Positions 51,121 through 62,342 of a stretch of DNA of 64,000 nucleotides are shown in pieces. The position numbers and the translations under genes were made by a program. The notes under the pieces are model-generated. The model worked only from the letters and a program-made list of their open reading frames with translations, searched no databases and was not told where the DNA came from. Numbering within the stretch: the stretch's first letter is position 1; every line of letters starts with the position of its first letter. Source of the stretch: Stromatinia cepivora (lineage: Eukaryota; Ascomycota; Leotiomycetes; Helotiales; Sclerotiniaceae); the NCBI GenBank assembly GCA_014898415.1, contig RCTD01000001.1, positions 868,001-932,000 on the forward strand. Direction: 5' to 3'.

Positions 51121-53013
51121 ATAAAACTTTCTTTTCTTTATTTTTCAATATGATTTTATAATTATAAGATTGATTAGAAAATAAGGTATTTGATTTATAT
51201 TTGAAAATAACTCAATAATATTATTGATATTTAAATGATATTTCAGGTTCTGAATCGATTTTGATTAATACTTGATCGAGTTTTTCTCGAACTTTTGTAT
51301 TCTTGAATTCGATTAAAGTAGTTAATATTCTTTTTTGTATATCATTTGTTTTATTAAAAATCTATTATATTATCGAATTCTTTTAAAATAATAATAAAGA
51401 ATTCAATTTGTTTATCTTTTTTATATTCTAATTGGAATTTATTAGATTTGAATATATATAAATCGAAAATTTCGGATATTATATGAGAAAGGTATTTATA
51501 GATCTGCAATAATGATATAATTGATCGGAAAAGAAATAGATTGAATTTGAAGGAAATCAGGACTTTTTTTTAAATAAAAGTCTATATTATATTTATATTT
51601 GAAGGTTTTTATTGTATATTATTAATTATAATTGATTTGTTCAATTACAAAAATTTTTAATTCTAATGTTTTTCGAATTGATTATTTTGTTAATCAGTAT
51701 TTTGTTGAACTAATTAATCAATTTTCTATTTCCGAAGAGATAATTGGATAATAAAAAGATTGTTTGAATAGGAGATAATATAAGATCTCTTTTTAGATTA
51801 TTCGAGATCTCGATTCAAGTAATTAAGTTTTATTCGAATTTTTGATAATTAGAATTTATCTAAGATAATATTATAATTCTTTAATTCAATAATAAAAAAA
51901 AGGGATAAAAGATTATTTATAATTATTGATTGTTAAATTAAGGAATATGAAATGAATAATAGTATAATTTTATATATTATTGTACTTTTTGATTTCAATT
52001 GAAATTTTAAATAATATAATTCTTGATTTAAATATAAGAAATAAATAAGTAAGGAATATAGTATTAATAAAAATGAATGCTTTTGATTGATAAATATAAT
52101 TATTTTTTGAAAGATTATAAAAAAAAGTGAATACTTTTTTTTTATAAGTTTTATCAGATTAAGAAATCTTATATTTTGTATAATATTTAGAATAGAAATA
52201 AAATCTAAATATTTGGTTTTAAATACTTCTTTTTCTTTAGATGGATATTCTATATGATTTTAGTTGTAATTTCTAAACTGAAATTCTTTTTAGTATTTTG
52301 ATATTTTGCGAATTCTTTTGTTTCTTTTTTTATTGTTTCGATTTTATTAAGATTATAGATATAAAGTATCAGTATATATATTATCCTAAAAAAGGAAAAA
52401 AATGATGAACATTTGAAATTCGAATAATTATTGGGTATAATAGAGTTTGTATATCCAAAAGAGATATTCCGAGATGAAAATGATTTCGGGAATATAGAAA
52501 TTCCAAAATTGAAATTGTTAAAATTCCGAAAGGGTTGTAAGGGATTTATAATAACTATCGATTTGCAAATAATTATAAAGGTATTTTGTTTAATAGAATA
52601 TTGGTTTCGTTTTTGGAATAAAATTTTATTCTGATTTATTTTAATAAATATATTTACAAATTTTTCGGTAATTTTGTAATCCTTGATAGATATTATTATC
52701 ATTTATAAAAAAAAATCTGAAATCTTTTATTCGAAATCCTTAAATAGGATTTTATTATTGATGATCTTTATTTGGATAACAAATAATCTAAATTTCCTAT
52801 ACTATTCTAGGAAATTACTATATTAAATTATATTAAATATAATTTATATTTTATATTAAGAATAAATATAATCGATTTCAATTAGATTCCAATAGATTGC
52901 TATAAATTATTCAATCAATTCAAATATAATGAATTAAAGTATTCATATATAAAGAATATAATAATATACTTATATTTCCGATTCTATTTGATCGATTATA
53001 TATATATAATATT
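51121..53013. other. AT-rich DNA, probable Gypsy-2 gag region
   Basis: Position just upstream of the RT on the minus strand suggests gag and protease, but no motif is readable. The frame at 52,250-52,702 (minus) and the opposite one at 52,431-52,634 (plus) are undefined. Confidence 0.35.
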
Positions 53014-53018
53014 ATATT

Positions 53019-53210
53019 TGTTACGAACCTCAACTACGAAACTAGGGCTAGCCGAAAGCGGGCCGAATTGTATGCTAGTTTGAAGAGTTTTTATTTATAT
53101 AGAGGGGAATTCTTCAATACCATTAGAAAGAAAGTAATGAAAAGTCTTGATTCTAAATCCAAACCTATTGTTATTCGAATATTAACCGATTCTTTGCTGT
53201 GATTCTTACA
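53019..53210 (+). repeat. Left LTR of the tandem-array element
   Basis: 192 bases; differs from the right LTR mainly by C/T and G/A changes (for example GGGCTAGCC versus GGACTAACC). Includes a TATA-like TATATAGAGGGG. Confidence 0.9.
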
Positions 53211-53284
53211 ATTCTTTTTATTCACCTTTGAGAGCAACTCGTCGGTTAATTTTGGGAATAACCTCATTTTTTTCGATTTATAAA

Positions 53285-53735
53285 AGCCTTCGAACCTTAT
53301 CAAAAACCCTTCGGAATATTATCGAAAAACCTTCGAAAACCCTTCAGAATTCACCTTTCGAAAATTACCCTCAAAACACATACGAATTTAGCCTCGAAAC
53401 GAGCCTTCGAAAACCCTTCAGAATATTATCGAAAAACCTTCGAAAACCCTTCGAAAACCCTTCAGAATTCACCTTCGAAAATTACCCTCAAAATATATAC
53501 GAATTTAGCCTCGAAACAAGCCTTCGAAAACCCTTCGGAATATTATCGAAAACCTTCGAAAACCTTTCGAAATTTACCTCCAAAATATATACAAATTGGG
53601 CCTAGAAATAACCCTTCGAAAACCTTTCGAAATTTACCTTCAAAACATATACGAATTTGACCTCAAAACAAACCTTCGAAAACCCTTTGGAATATTATCG
53701 AAAACCTACAAAAATACTACGAAAAACCTTCGAAT
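53285..53735 (+). repeat. Tandem array 1, unit about 107-117 bases
   Basis: Units built from CGAAAACCCTTC sub-repeats, then TTACCCTCAAAACATATACG and GCCTCGAAACAAGCC. Units lengthen by extra TTCGAAAACCC copies, so plus frames stay open only by chance of composition. Confidence 0.9.
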
Positions 53736-53974
53736 CAAGAAAATCAAGAAAAACAAGAAAAGGAATTGAAAAGATTTATTCGAAAGATATGAATACGATA
53801 TACAAACCGAACCCTACTCTATTTTACGAAATTCGAAAACGAATCCTTAAATTATACAAATCATTCAAACAAAAGAACGAAAAAACAAAAGCATATGGAG
53901 AATCTTCGGGATCCCATCGGAAAAGTGAAGAATTTGAATATAAAAGTTATTGGAAGTTGAAGATATTGAAATTG

Positions 53975-54180
53975 AAGATATTGAAATTGAAATGATGATA
54001 ATGAAGTCTTTGGTATTATCTGTAAGAAGTACAATAAACGGAATTATAATGATAATAATGAAGCTTTTGGTATTATCCTTGAGGAATACAATGAACGGAT
54101 TTATAATGATGATAATGAAACCTTTGGTATTATCTGTAAGGAGTACAATAATATTATCCTTAAGGAATACAATAAGCAAA
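53975..54180 (+). repeat. Tandem array 2, unit about 57 bases
   Basis: Three to four units of ATGATGATAATGAAG...GGTATTATCTGTAAG...ACAATAAACGG. Confidence 0.88.
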
Positions 54181-54597
54181 TTTATATACGATACTAACCA
54201 CACTTTTGTTTCAAATAGAATTCTGGCGGAATGCTTGAAGCCTCTTCCCTTTGACGGAATGCCAGGCCTCTTCCAAAAAAAAAGATGAAACTAGCCCTTG
54301 TGTGATTCTAAAGGATCACTAATGAAAATTGATTGCAAACAATCGGATCCATATCGGAAAGTTAGCATATTAGCTGAAGACGAAACAGTATTTATATTGG
54401 AATCATCATTTTGTTGATACAAATTTAATAGTATTAAAGGATATAATATATTTTGTATTTCAAATTTCAAAAGAAAAAGCAAGTTAAAACCCCCCCCCTT
54501 TTATTATTTACCGAATTTACAGGATCATTGAAATCGACAAGGACGTCGATCCAAAAAGGGAAACATCAATATCCCCTACTCATCATATTAAAAAGTA

Positions 54598-55015
54598 TAC
54601 CGAACCCAAACCAAAAGCATACCGAATTTGAATCGAAAGCATACCGAATCCAAATCGAAAACATACCAAATCGAAAGCATACCAAATCGAAAGCATACCA
54701 AATCGAAAGCATACCAAATCGAAAGCATACCAAATCGAAAACATACCAAATCGAAAACATACCAAACCCAAACCAAAAGCATACCGAATTTGAATCAAAA
54801 GCATACCGAATCCGAATCGAAAGCATACCAAATCGAAAGCATACCAAATCGAAAACATACCAAATCGAAAGCATACCAAATCGAAAGCATACCGAATCCA
54901 AATCGAAAGCATACCGAATCCAAATCGAAAACATACCGAATCCAAATCGAAAACATACCGAATCCGAATCGAAAGTATACCTATCGAAATCGTACCGAAA
55001 TCGTACCGAAATCGA
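54598..55015 (+). repeat. Tandem array 3, 16- and 22-base units
   Basis: ATACCAAATCGAAAGC (16 bases) and ATACCGAATCCAAATCGAAAGC-type (22 bases) units alternate in blocks. A larger block of about 180 bases (starting at ACCCAAACCAAAAGC, 54,603 and 54,767) is itself duplicated. Units contain no stop in several frames, so long frames on both strands here are not evidence of genes. Confidence 0.93.
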
Positions 55016-55253
55016 ATTGAAAGTGGATCGAAAATGAATATATATACAGAGGTTTTTAAATGATATTGAAAAGTTTTCAAAAAAATGAAAATACTGAACT
55101 TCATAAAATAAAGATGTAAGCATTATAATTTCATTATTGAAGGAATTATTATGAATTTAATCGTTGTATAGAATTCTCCATTGGAGTTTCAGCTCGGCCG
55201 ACTATTGTAGAGTAAGAATAAAGGAATTAGAAGAATTAAAAGGATTTCGATGG

Positions 55254-55535
55254 ATCTACGAAAAGGCATACCACACAATACAATGGTTTTACGAAAAAGC
55301 CTACAACACAATACAATGGTTTTACGAAAAGGCATACAATACAATACAATGGTTTTACGAAAAGGCATACAACACAATACAATGGTTTTACAAAAAGGTA
55401 TACAACACAATATCAATGGTTCTACGAAAAGGCATACAACACAATATCGATGGTTCTACGAAAAGGCATACAATACAATATCGATGGATCTACAATGGTT
55501 TCACGAAAAGGCATACAATATAACATCGAATGATA
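55254..55535 (+). repeat. Tandem array 4, 33-34-base units
   Basis: About eight units of TACGAAAAGGCATACAACAC followed by AATACAATGGTTT. The first five are 33 bases and so repeat in frame (YEKAYNTIQWF); later ones are 34 bases with ATATCGATGG. Confidence 0.93.
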
Positions 55536-55615
55536 TTGGTTTTGATTGGATATTTCAACTTAAATGGTTTCATTTCAAAGGCTTTCGAGAACGAAAGCCT
55601 CGGAAAAGAGGGCTC

Positions 55616-55806
55616 TATTACAAACCTCAACTACGAAACTAGGACTAACCGAAAGCGGGCCGAATTATACACTAGTTTGAAGAGTTTTCACCTATATAAA
55701 GGGGAATTCTTCAATACCATTAAAAGAAAGTAATGAAAAGTCTTAATTCTAAATCCAAACCTATTGTTATTCGAATATTAACCGATTCTTTGCTGTGATT
55801 CTCACA
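55616..55806 (+). repeat. Right LTR of the tandem-array element
   Basis: 191 bases, aligned with 53,019-53,210. Confidence 0.9.
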
Positions 55807-55811
55807 ATATT

Positions 55812-57539
55812 TTACTTTTAAATAATATAATATATAGTTCGAATCATTTTATAATCAATAATTATTATAAATTACCTTTAGATTTAATATCATTATTAAA
55901 TTTAATAATAAAATTTGTAGATTTTGATATATATATATCCTGATACAAATTATAATTGATACAAAAGTATAATCCTGATCAATTAGATTAACTTTTTGAA
56001 TAAAAGGAATCCTGATCATTATACAAATTATCATTTTTTGAAAAAGAAAAAGAATCATTAAAGAATCCCAAATAATCAAATTGTTTAATCGAAGTTTTCT
56101 TTTTTGGATTTCAGAATCTTCTGATTTATTTAAATAAAGATCCTTAATCTTCAATTAAAAGAATAAAAGGAATCCTAAATATTACTATTGATCTAAATAC
56201 TTATATTAATATCATTTGAAGTTCAAAAAAAGATTACATTATTATAGAATTCATCATCATTATAATTTTCAAATATCAATTCTCCTTTTTCAAATTCATA
56301 ATCATTATATAAAAATCTTATAATTATAATAAAAAAAAAAAAAAAACAATTGAACCATTAAAAACATCGGTTTTATATATTGGAATCTTCTTTTTATCAA
56401 TCTTCTTTCTTTTAATAATAATATTATCAAAATCTGTATTTATATTCTTTTCGGAGAATTATTGAAATAATTGAAAAGAAGAAAAGAACTCTTCAAAATA
56501 GATTTTCGAAAGTTCAGGATATATAGGAAATGGAGTTCATTATATTATTAAAATAATGATATACTTCTAAAAGGATTTATATCTTCATCAATTAAATCGA
56601 AATAGATCTTCTTTTTTTGAATAAAATGTTCATAAAGATTCATCTAAAAAATATTATTAAAATAAAAATTATTTGAAAGACCATCAAATAACCGAATACT
56701 TATAATGAATTATAGATAATATAATATATAAAAATCATAATAAAACTAAATAAACAAGATCAATTATATTCCTTAGAATTTACATTTAAAGAATTATAGT
56801 TCATAAATAGCAATTAGATATATATATACAAATACCTATTCATAAACTATAGAACTGTATATATATATTATTAAGATCACTATTTTATTATATTAAATCA
56901 TATAAATCGTAATGCATATATACAGACGATCAGCTCATCAATTGATAAGAGAGATAAAAGGTATCATGCAACCTCCAACAATTCCATTATTAAACTTATT
57001 AATAAAATTAAATCGTTTAAAAAAATAAGAGTTTTCGCTTATAACAAAAGTAAAATAATATAAAGATCAAAAACAAGATCCAGAATTCGAATAATAGAAC
57101 GAATTTCCCGAATCGGAAGATGATCTATTAGAAGGATAATTCTTATTGAATTTTAATATTCTTGATTGTTATAGAGTCTTCTTTCGATGTAGCTGTAACG
57201 ATAGTCTAATTCAAGATATAATAGAAAGAATCAATTTATTTATATTAGAGAATAACAAATTATTATATAATATATAATAGAATTAAACCTTTTATAATCC
57301 TTGTAAAAGGAATCAAAATCTTAAACGAATAAAAAACTCTATTTATAATAGCATTCTGAGATATTTATATTAGAATCATTATATTATTTCTCTTTTGAAG
57401 AAAACTAATTTATCTTTTAAATCTTCTTTTTCGATTTTCGTATTAGCAATTCGGGTTTCTTTTTTCTTGCTATCGTAATCTTTTTTTTTCTTGATAACAG
57501 TTTCTATACAAAAGTTTTATTATTATTAAATAATAAATA
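55812..57539. other. AT-rich DNA with family D repeat copy 2
   Basis: No gene assignable. 56,770-56,975 repeats 39,034-39,235, here ending GCAACCTCCAACA, whose reverse complement starts TGTTGGAGG like an LTR. A 22-base A run lies at about 56,331-56,346. Confidence 0.55.
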
Positions 57540-57547
57540 ACTCTTAT

Positions 57548-58656
57548 TAGACTGCGCAAAGATTACCCGCGGGGCAGATAATGGCTCTGGTGGATAATCC
57601 ATGGATAATCCATTAGCAGAGTAGATAATTGAAGAATCTGAATAGGTATATGCAGATAATTAACGGATTATTTATAAATATCTATAAATATCTATCAATT
57701 TATAGATTAGTGAATATTCGCTTATTTTTGAAGTTATTTCTATATTATTATATTAATTTTTATATTAATCTTTATAAATTATATAAATTATTTATTAATG
57801 TTGGAGGTCACGTATTTGAAGATGATAAACCTTATAATTGGGAAGTAGTGGCTCAGAGACTATAGTGGAATAAGCAAATATCAAATTATAATAGTAAAAG
57901 TTAAATAATATAATGATATTATAAATAATATTAGAGTACAGATTCTTAATCTTCAATATTGAGAGTATAATCTTTCTATATACCTCTTCCGAATTCTTTC
58001 ATATATCAATACTTCATTCTTATTCGTCAATTTGAATAAAGATTCATCATTTCAATTATCTTAATTAATATCATAAAGGTTCTTTATTCGAATATCTTTG
58101 ATATTCAATTAAATTAAAGTTTCTTTATTTGAATACTCCTGTATCGATGATTTCGATCGTAGTACGAATAATATCATATGATTGTAGTACGAATTATATA
58201 ATTATAGTATTAATAGTATTATATGAATTCGAATATAATATTTAAAGATTCATAATGATTTATGAATTTTATATTAAAGAATATAAAGAAAATACGAAAT
58301 TTCTTTAAATTTATTGAAATATTATTATTTTATTATAAAGAGATATTTTTCTTAAAAATATTAATTCCTTTTTTCAATTAATATTTTGAAGTATTTAAAA
58401 TGATATTTATTAAATTACAACAATTAATTTATGGATTATTTGCAGATAATCTATTAATCTATAGATTATTTGCAGATAATCCATTAATCCGTAGATTATT
58501 TGCGGATAATCCATTAATCCGTGGGTAGGTGGGTAATCTACAAATAATCTGTGGATAATCTATACAGAACGGATTATTTTAAAATCTCAATGGATAATCT
58601 ACGGGGCGGATTATCTATGGGTACCCGTGGGTTGCGGGTTATTTCTGCGCAGTCTA
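57548..58656. mobile_element. hAT-like non-autonomous element with 8-base TSD
   Basis: Terminal inverted repeats TAGACTGCGCA (57,548-57,558) and TGCGCAGTCTA (58,646-58,656), extended by a looser ACCCGC / GCGGGT match. TSD ACTCTTAT is at 57,540-57,547 and 58,657-58,664. An 8-base TSD and TIRs of this length are typical of hAT elements. Sub-terminal stretches contain many GGATAATCCAT / GATTATTTGCGGATAATCC motifs in both orientations (57,590-57,625; 58,430-58,610), as expected for transposase binding. These ends keep more G+C than the middle. No transposase frame. A family C arm is inserted within (57,795-58,140). Confidence 0.87.
57795..58140 (+). repeat. Family C arm, copy 3 left, inside hAT-like element
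   Basis: TGTTGGAGGTCACGTATTTG onward, aligned with 8,322-8,660; it fades after about 58,140. It lies inside the hAT-like element whereas the opposing arm at 58,880-59,306 lies outside, so the two were not a single insertion in the present layout. Confidence 0.75.
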
Positions 58657-58689
58657 ACTCTTATTAATCATTTCATAATATAAAGACCT

Positions 58690-59312
58690 ATATATATATA
58701 TATTATACTCATTCCGAGTAATAAGATCAATATAATCAATATAATCAATTAGATCGTTTTGATCAATTTGGTCAATTGGGTCAATTGAGTCAATTGAGTC
58801 AATTTGATCGATTTAATTGATCAAATTGATCAAATTGATCAAATGGATCAAATTCATTAATATATTATATATAATCTAATTATTCGATATACGAATATGA
58901 ATTTGAATTCTACGAATCCATTAGTATATATGAAATTATCGAATTGAGGGGTATTCAAATAAAGAAATCTAATTAATCGAATATTAAAAGTATTCAAATA
59001 AAGAACCTTTATAATATTAATCAAGATAATTAGAATAATAAATCTTTATTCAAATCGATGAATAAGAATGAGATATTGATATATAAAAGAATTCGGAAAG
59101 GGTATATAGAAAAACTATACTCCCAAAATTGAAGGTTAAGAATCTGTATTCAATATTATTCAGTATTATTAAATTATATAAAATACTATATCATTATATA
59201 ACTCTATTTTTATTATTATAACTTTATACTTGCTTATTCCATTATAATCTCCAAGCCATTACTTTCTAATTATAAGATTTATCACCTTGAAATACGTGAT
59301 CTCTAATAATTT
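58690..59312 (-). repeat. Family C arm, copy 3 right (inverted)
   Basis: Palindrome-rich TTGATCAATT stretch (58,720-58,870) followed by an inverted arm ending TTTCAAATACGTGATC at about 59,306. This is the fullest inverted arm in the window. Confidence 0.75.
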
Positions 59313-60694
59313 AAATATAATTTCTTTATATAAATAATATCTCTTTATAAATGAAATAAAAATAATTAAATAGAAATATAAAATTCTTTTAATATAATAA
59401 ATTTATTTTATTAAATATTCTAATAAAACTCTTTCTACAATCATTAATCCTGAACTTCGTTCAAAAAGAACTATATATCAAAGTTCCCCTAACTCCAAAC
59501 CCTAACTGGTTTTATTTTAGTTTATTATTATATATAATAAATATATATATTAAAATAAATTATTTATACTTATTAAAAAGTTAAATAGGATAAAAGTTTT
59601 TTTAAAATATAATAGAATCTTTAAAATATTACAAATAATTCTTTTTTATTATAAGTTTTCTTTAAAAATTAACTTATTTATAAAATATTTTTTATTTATT
59701 CTTTATTTAATTTTTTTTCCAATTTCTTTGATTAGAAAATTTATTTGTAAAAAATTCAATTTTTTAAAAGTATTACTAATATATTTTATGAATTGAAATC
59801 TATTTATCATTGATATATATTATTTAATATTAAAATTAATTAATTATTAGTTTTTGATTAATATTCATTATTAACATTAATTTAATAATAATAAAATCAA
59901 AGATTTCAATTAAAATTAAAAACAATTATCTCAATTCGAAATCTAATTATTTCATTTAAGAATTCTAAGATTTCTGATAAATATATAATCAAATTATTAT
60001 AAAAAAGAGCTCTCTTTAAGAATTATAATTTTAAATATTATATATTATAAAATAGAAAGAAACAAAATTCGAAATTATTTATTATAATCGAATATAATAT
60101 ATTATCTTATTTTACTTTAGATTATATAATATATACTATATATTAGTTTTCTAGTTTTGAAAATTCTTTAAATCGAAATAGGAAATTTCAAATAGAATAA
60201 AAGATAGAAATAAAATAATAAAGATTATCTGAGTATTTTTCTTTTCTTAAATAGAATAATTTTCATTTGAAATAATTTCGAATAAAGATTTTAAATTCAA
60301 ATTATTTTAATTTATAAATTATTTGAAAATTACTTTTATTGATTATAATTATTCGAAATGATTTTGATTTATATTTCTAATAGAAAATAATTTCAATTAA
60401 AAAATACTGTAAAAATACTTTTGTTTTAAACTCTTATTTGAAATAATTTTGATTAAACTTTTTAATTGAAAATAATTTTAATTTAAGATTTATATAAAAT
60501 AATTTTGATAAGCTTTTATTTCTATTTCTTTGATAGATTTTTATATATTTATAAAATAACTATTTAAACTTAATCTTATTAATGATTAAATTAGAAAATA
60601 TATATATATATATAAAATACAAAATAAAAATAGATTTCTGACGTTTAATATCTATAAGACGTAGTAGATTCTATAATACAATGGTAATTTAAAT
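59313..60694. other. AT-rich DNA, nothing recognised
   Basis: No motif, open frame or clear repeat apart from a short AACTCCAAACCCTAACTGG piece near 59,490. Confidence 0.4.
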
Positions 60695-60886
60695 GATTTA
60701 AAAAAATTAAAAAAAAATTAAAAAAAAATTAAAAAAAAATTAAAAAACTAAAAAATTAAAAAAAATTTAAAAAATTTAAAAAAATTAAAAAAATTAAAAA
60801 AATTAAAAAAATTAAAAAAATTAAAAAAATTAAAAAAATTAAAAAAATTAAAAAAATTAAAAAAATTAAAAAAATTAAAAAAATTT
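60695..60886 (+). repeat. (AATTAAAAA)n minisatellite
   Basis: Low-complexity array of A-runs separated by TT, unit 9-11 bases, regular in its second half (AAAAAAATT, 9 bases). Confidence 0.95.
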
Positions 60887-61079
60887 GAATATTATCGAAA
60901 TAAATAATCCTAAAATTAACTTGTAAATTAAATAAAGATAGTTTTTTTTTCGATAACTTTTATTATATTAAAAACGAATCATATACAAGTCTTTTTTGTA
61001 TAATTGTCTATATATATTAGAATATCAATTGGATATTCAAACTCTGTATAAATTCTGTATAAGAAAGTATAATTTTGAA

Positions 61080-61800
61080 ATATTCAGGATGCTTATCCCA
61101 GAATCTTAAGAGGGGAGGGGGATCGTATTATATAAATATAATTTAACAGGTACGATTCTAATGAGAATATATAGTTTCATTTGTACGATAATGATAAATC
61201 AACCCTCTTCACACCTACAAGAATAACCCTTTCATCGCGCTCAGAATAACCTTCGATTATGATTTTGTCGGGTTGATCTGGCGGCACTTTGTTACCAGGG
61301 TTCAATCTATGATATCAGCGATTACAGGTCTCAGAACCCTCCCCTTTGATCACTAAACCTTCCCAAGGTCTCCAAGGTATTCTCAACCATTCCCATTTCT
61401 GTATTCCGTACCCCTCGAAACAACTAGTGCCACAGGCGATAAAGTGTTTGTAAGCTATTACGGTAAAGACTGTGAATATATTTTCTTCTGATCGATTACA
61501 AAATCTGCAAGGAAAAGAAACGGCAAGGAGTGAATTGTGTAAAAAACCATAACCATCAGAACTCGACAACCACCGACATGTTTTGCCACAAGAAGCTCTT
61601 TCACATCATTATCAAAACCAATCAGTCCCTTTACATCCATGGCTAACCATCATCAGGAAAGTTGTTTCTCCAGTATCACAGCCGGCAGGATGGTGGATTA
61701 CGATCTATGCTAGAAGCTCAGGGGCAGCCTCAGCAGATCGCTTCTCCCTTAAGGGACCTTAAAATACTTTCTGTACGGACTTTCAAATCCTTTCTGAAAG
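61080..61800 (-). pseudogene. Decayed gene in base-balanced island, unknown product
   Basis: About 700 bases with gene-like composition. On the minus strand two frames overlap: one from an ATG at 61,640 (MDVKGLIGFDNDVKELLVAK, then a hydrophobic FYTIHSLPFLFLADFVI), and one at 61,315-61,569 (ACGTSCFEGYGIQKWEWLRI, PWRPWEGLVIKGEGSETC). Further down (61,200-61,300) LNPGNKVPPDQPDKIIIEGY reads well. A CTTGCAG near 61,505 and GTAATC near 61,318 could be splice sites, but I could not build a full model. Family not recognised; a broken or spliced secreted protein is possible. Confidence 0.35.
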
Positions 61801-62342
61801 GATCATAAATTTATATAAGAAGAATATTATATATATATATATTTGTTAAATAAAGGTTAAAAAATTAGATTCTCAATATTTGAAGAATAATATATATAGA
61901 AAGATTATATATTCCGAATTCAGCAAAAATGAAGTTATTACTATTTCGAATTACGATTATATTCGATGATTAATCATTTATATAATTGATGATTAATTAT
62001 TCATTTATTATTAATCTTATCTATTTCTTGAATTTTTTTTATTCAAATTATTCACTTTATTATTATATTACGAAAATCATATTTATAAAGAATATATTCA
62101 TTTTCAAATATATATAGATTTAATTTCAAATTAATAACTTTAGTTTAAAACTAAAATCATTAATTTAAATTTTAAAGAATTGAAGAATATAATATTCTTT
62201 ATAAATATATTAATTTTGAAGATCATTAATTGAAGAATATGAAGATCATTTTGGATTCATTTATTCTTTCAATAAGATCATTATGATCTTTTTTTTACGA
62301 AAAACTATAAAAAAATATACAGAGGAAGTATTTCTAGTTTCC
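61801..62342. other. AT-rich spacer with probable 3' end of the precursor gene
   Basis: No gene. On the minus strand AATAAA occurs at 62,265-62,260, about 78 bases after the stop of the repeat-peptide gene, a plausible polyadenylation signal. Confidence 0.5.

Larger units (their letters stand above)
53019..55806 (+). mobile_element. Non-autonomous LTR element with four tandem arrays
   Basis: LTRs 53,019-53,210 and 55,616-55,806, starting TGTTACGAACCTC (TATTACAAACC in the right copy) and ending ATTCTTACA / ATTCTCACA. TSD ATATT is at 53,014-53,018 and 55,807-55,811. A purine-rich stretch (CGGAAAAGAGGG, 55,601-55,612) sits just before the right LTR as a polypurine tract would, giving plus orientation. 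The interior of 2.4 kb has no pol motif; it consists largely of four different tandem arrays. Fits a LARD/TRIM-like non-autonomous element. Confidence 0.88.

Noticed and set aside
53228..53995. Frames of 125 and 112 residues in tandem array 1
   Set aside because: Open only because the CGAAAACCC-type units lack stops; unit lengths are not multiples of three and no domain is present.
54453..55123. Long frames (194, 185, 173, 130 residues) on both strands
   Set aside because: They lie in the 16/22-base tandem array, whose units have no stops in several frames; no codon preference or domain.
57629..57865. 78-residue frame ending GGHVFEDDKPYNWEVVAQRL, similar to the end of 8,134-8,364
   Set aside because: The shared end is the family C repeat itself; the rest is unrelated AT-rich sequence.
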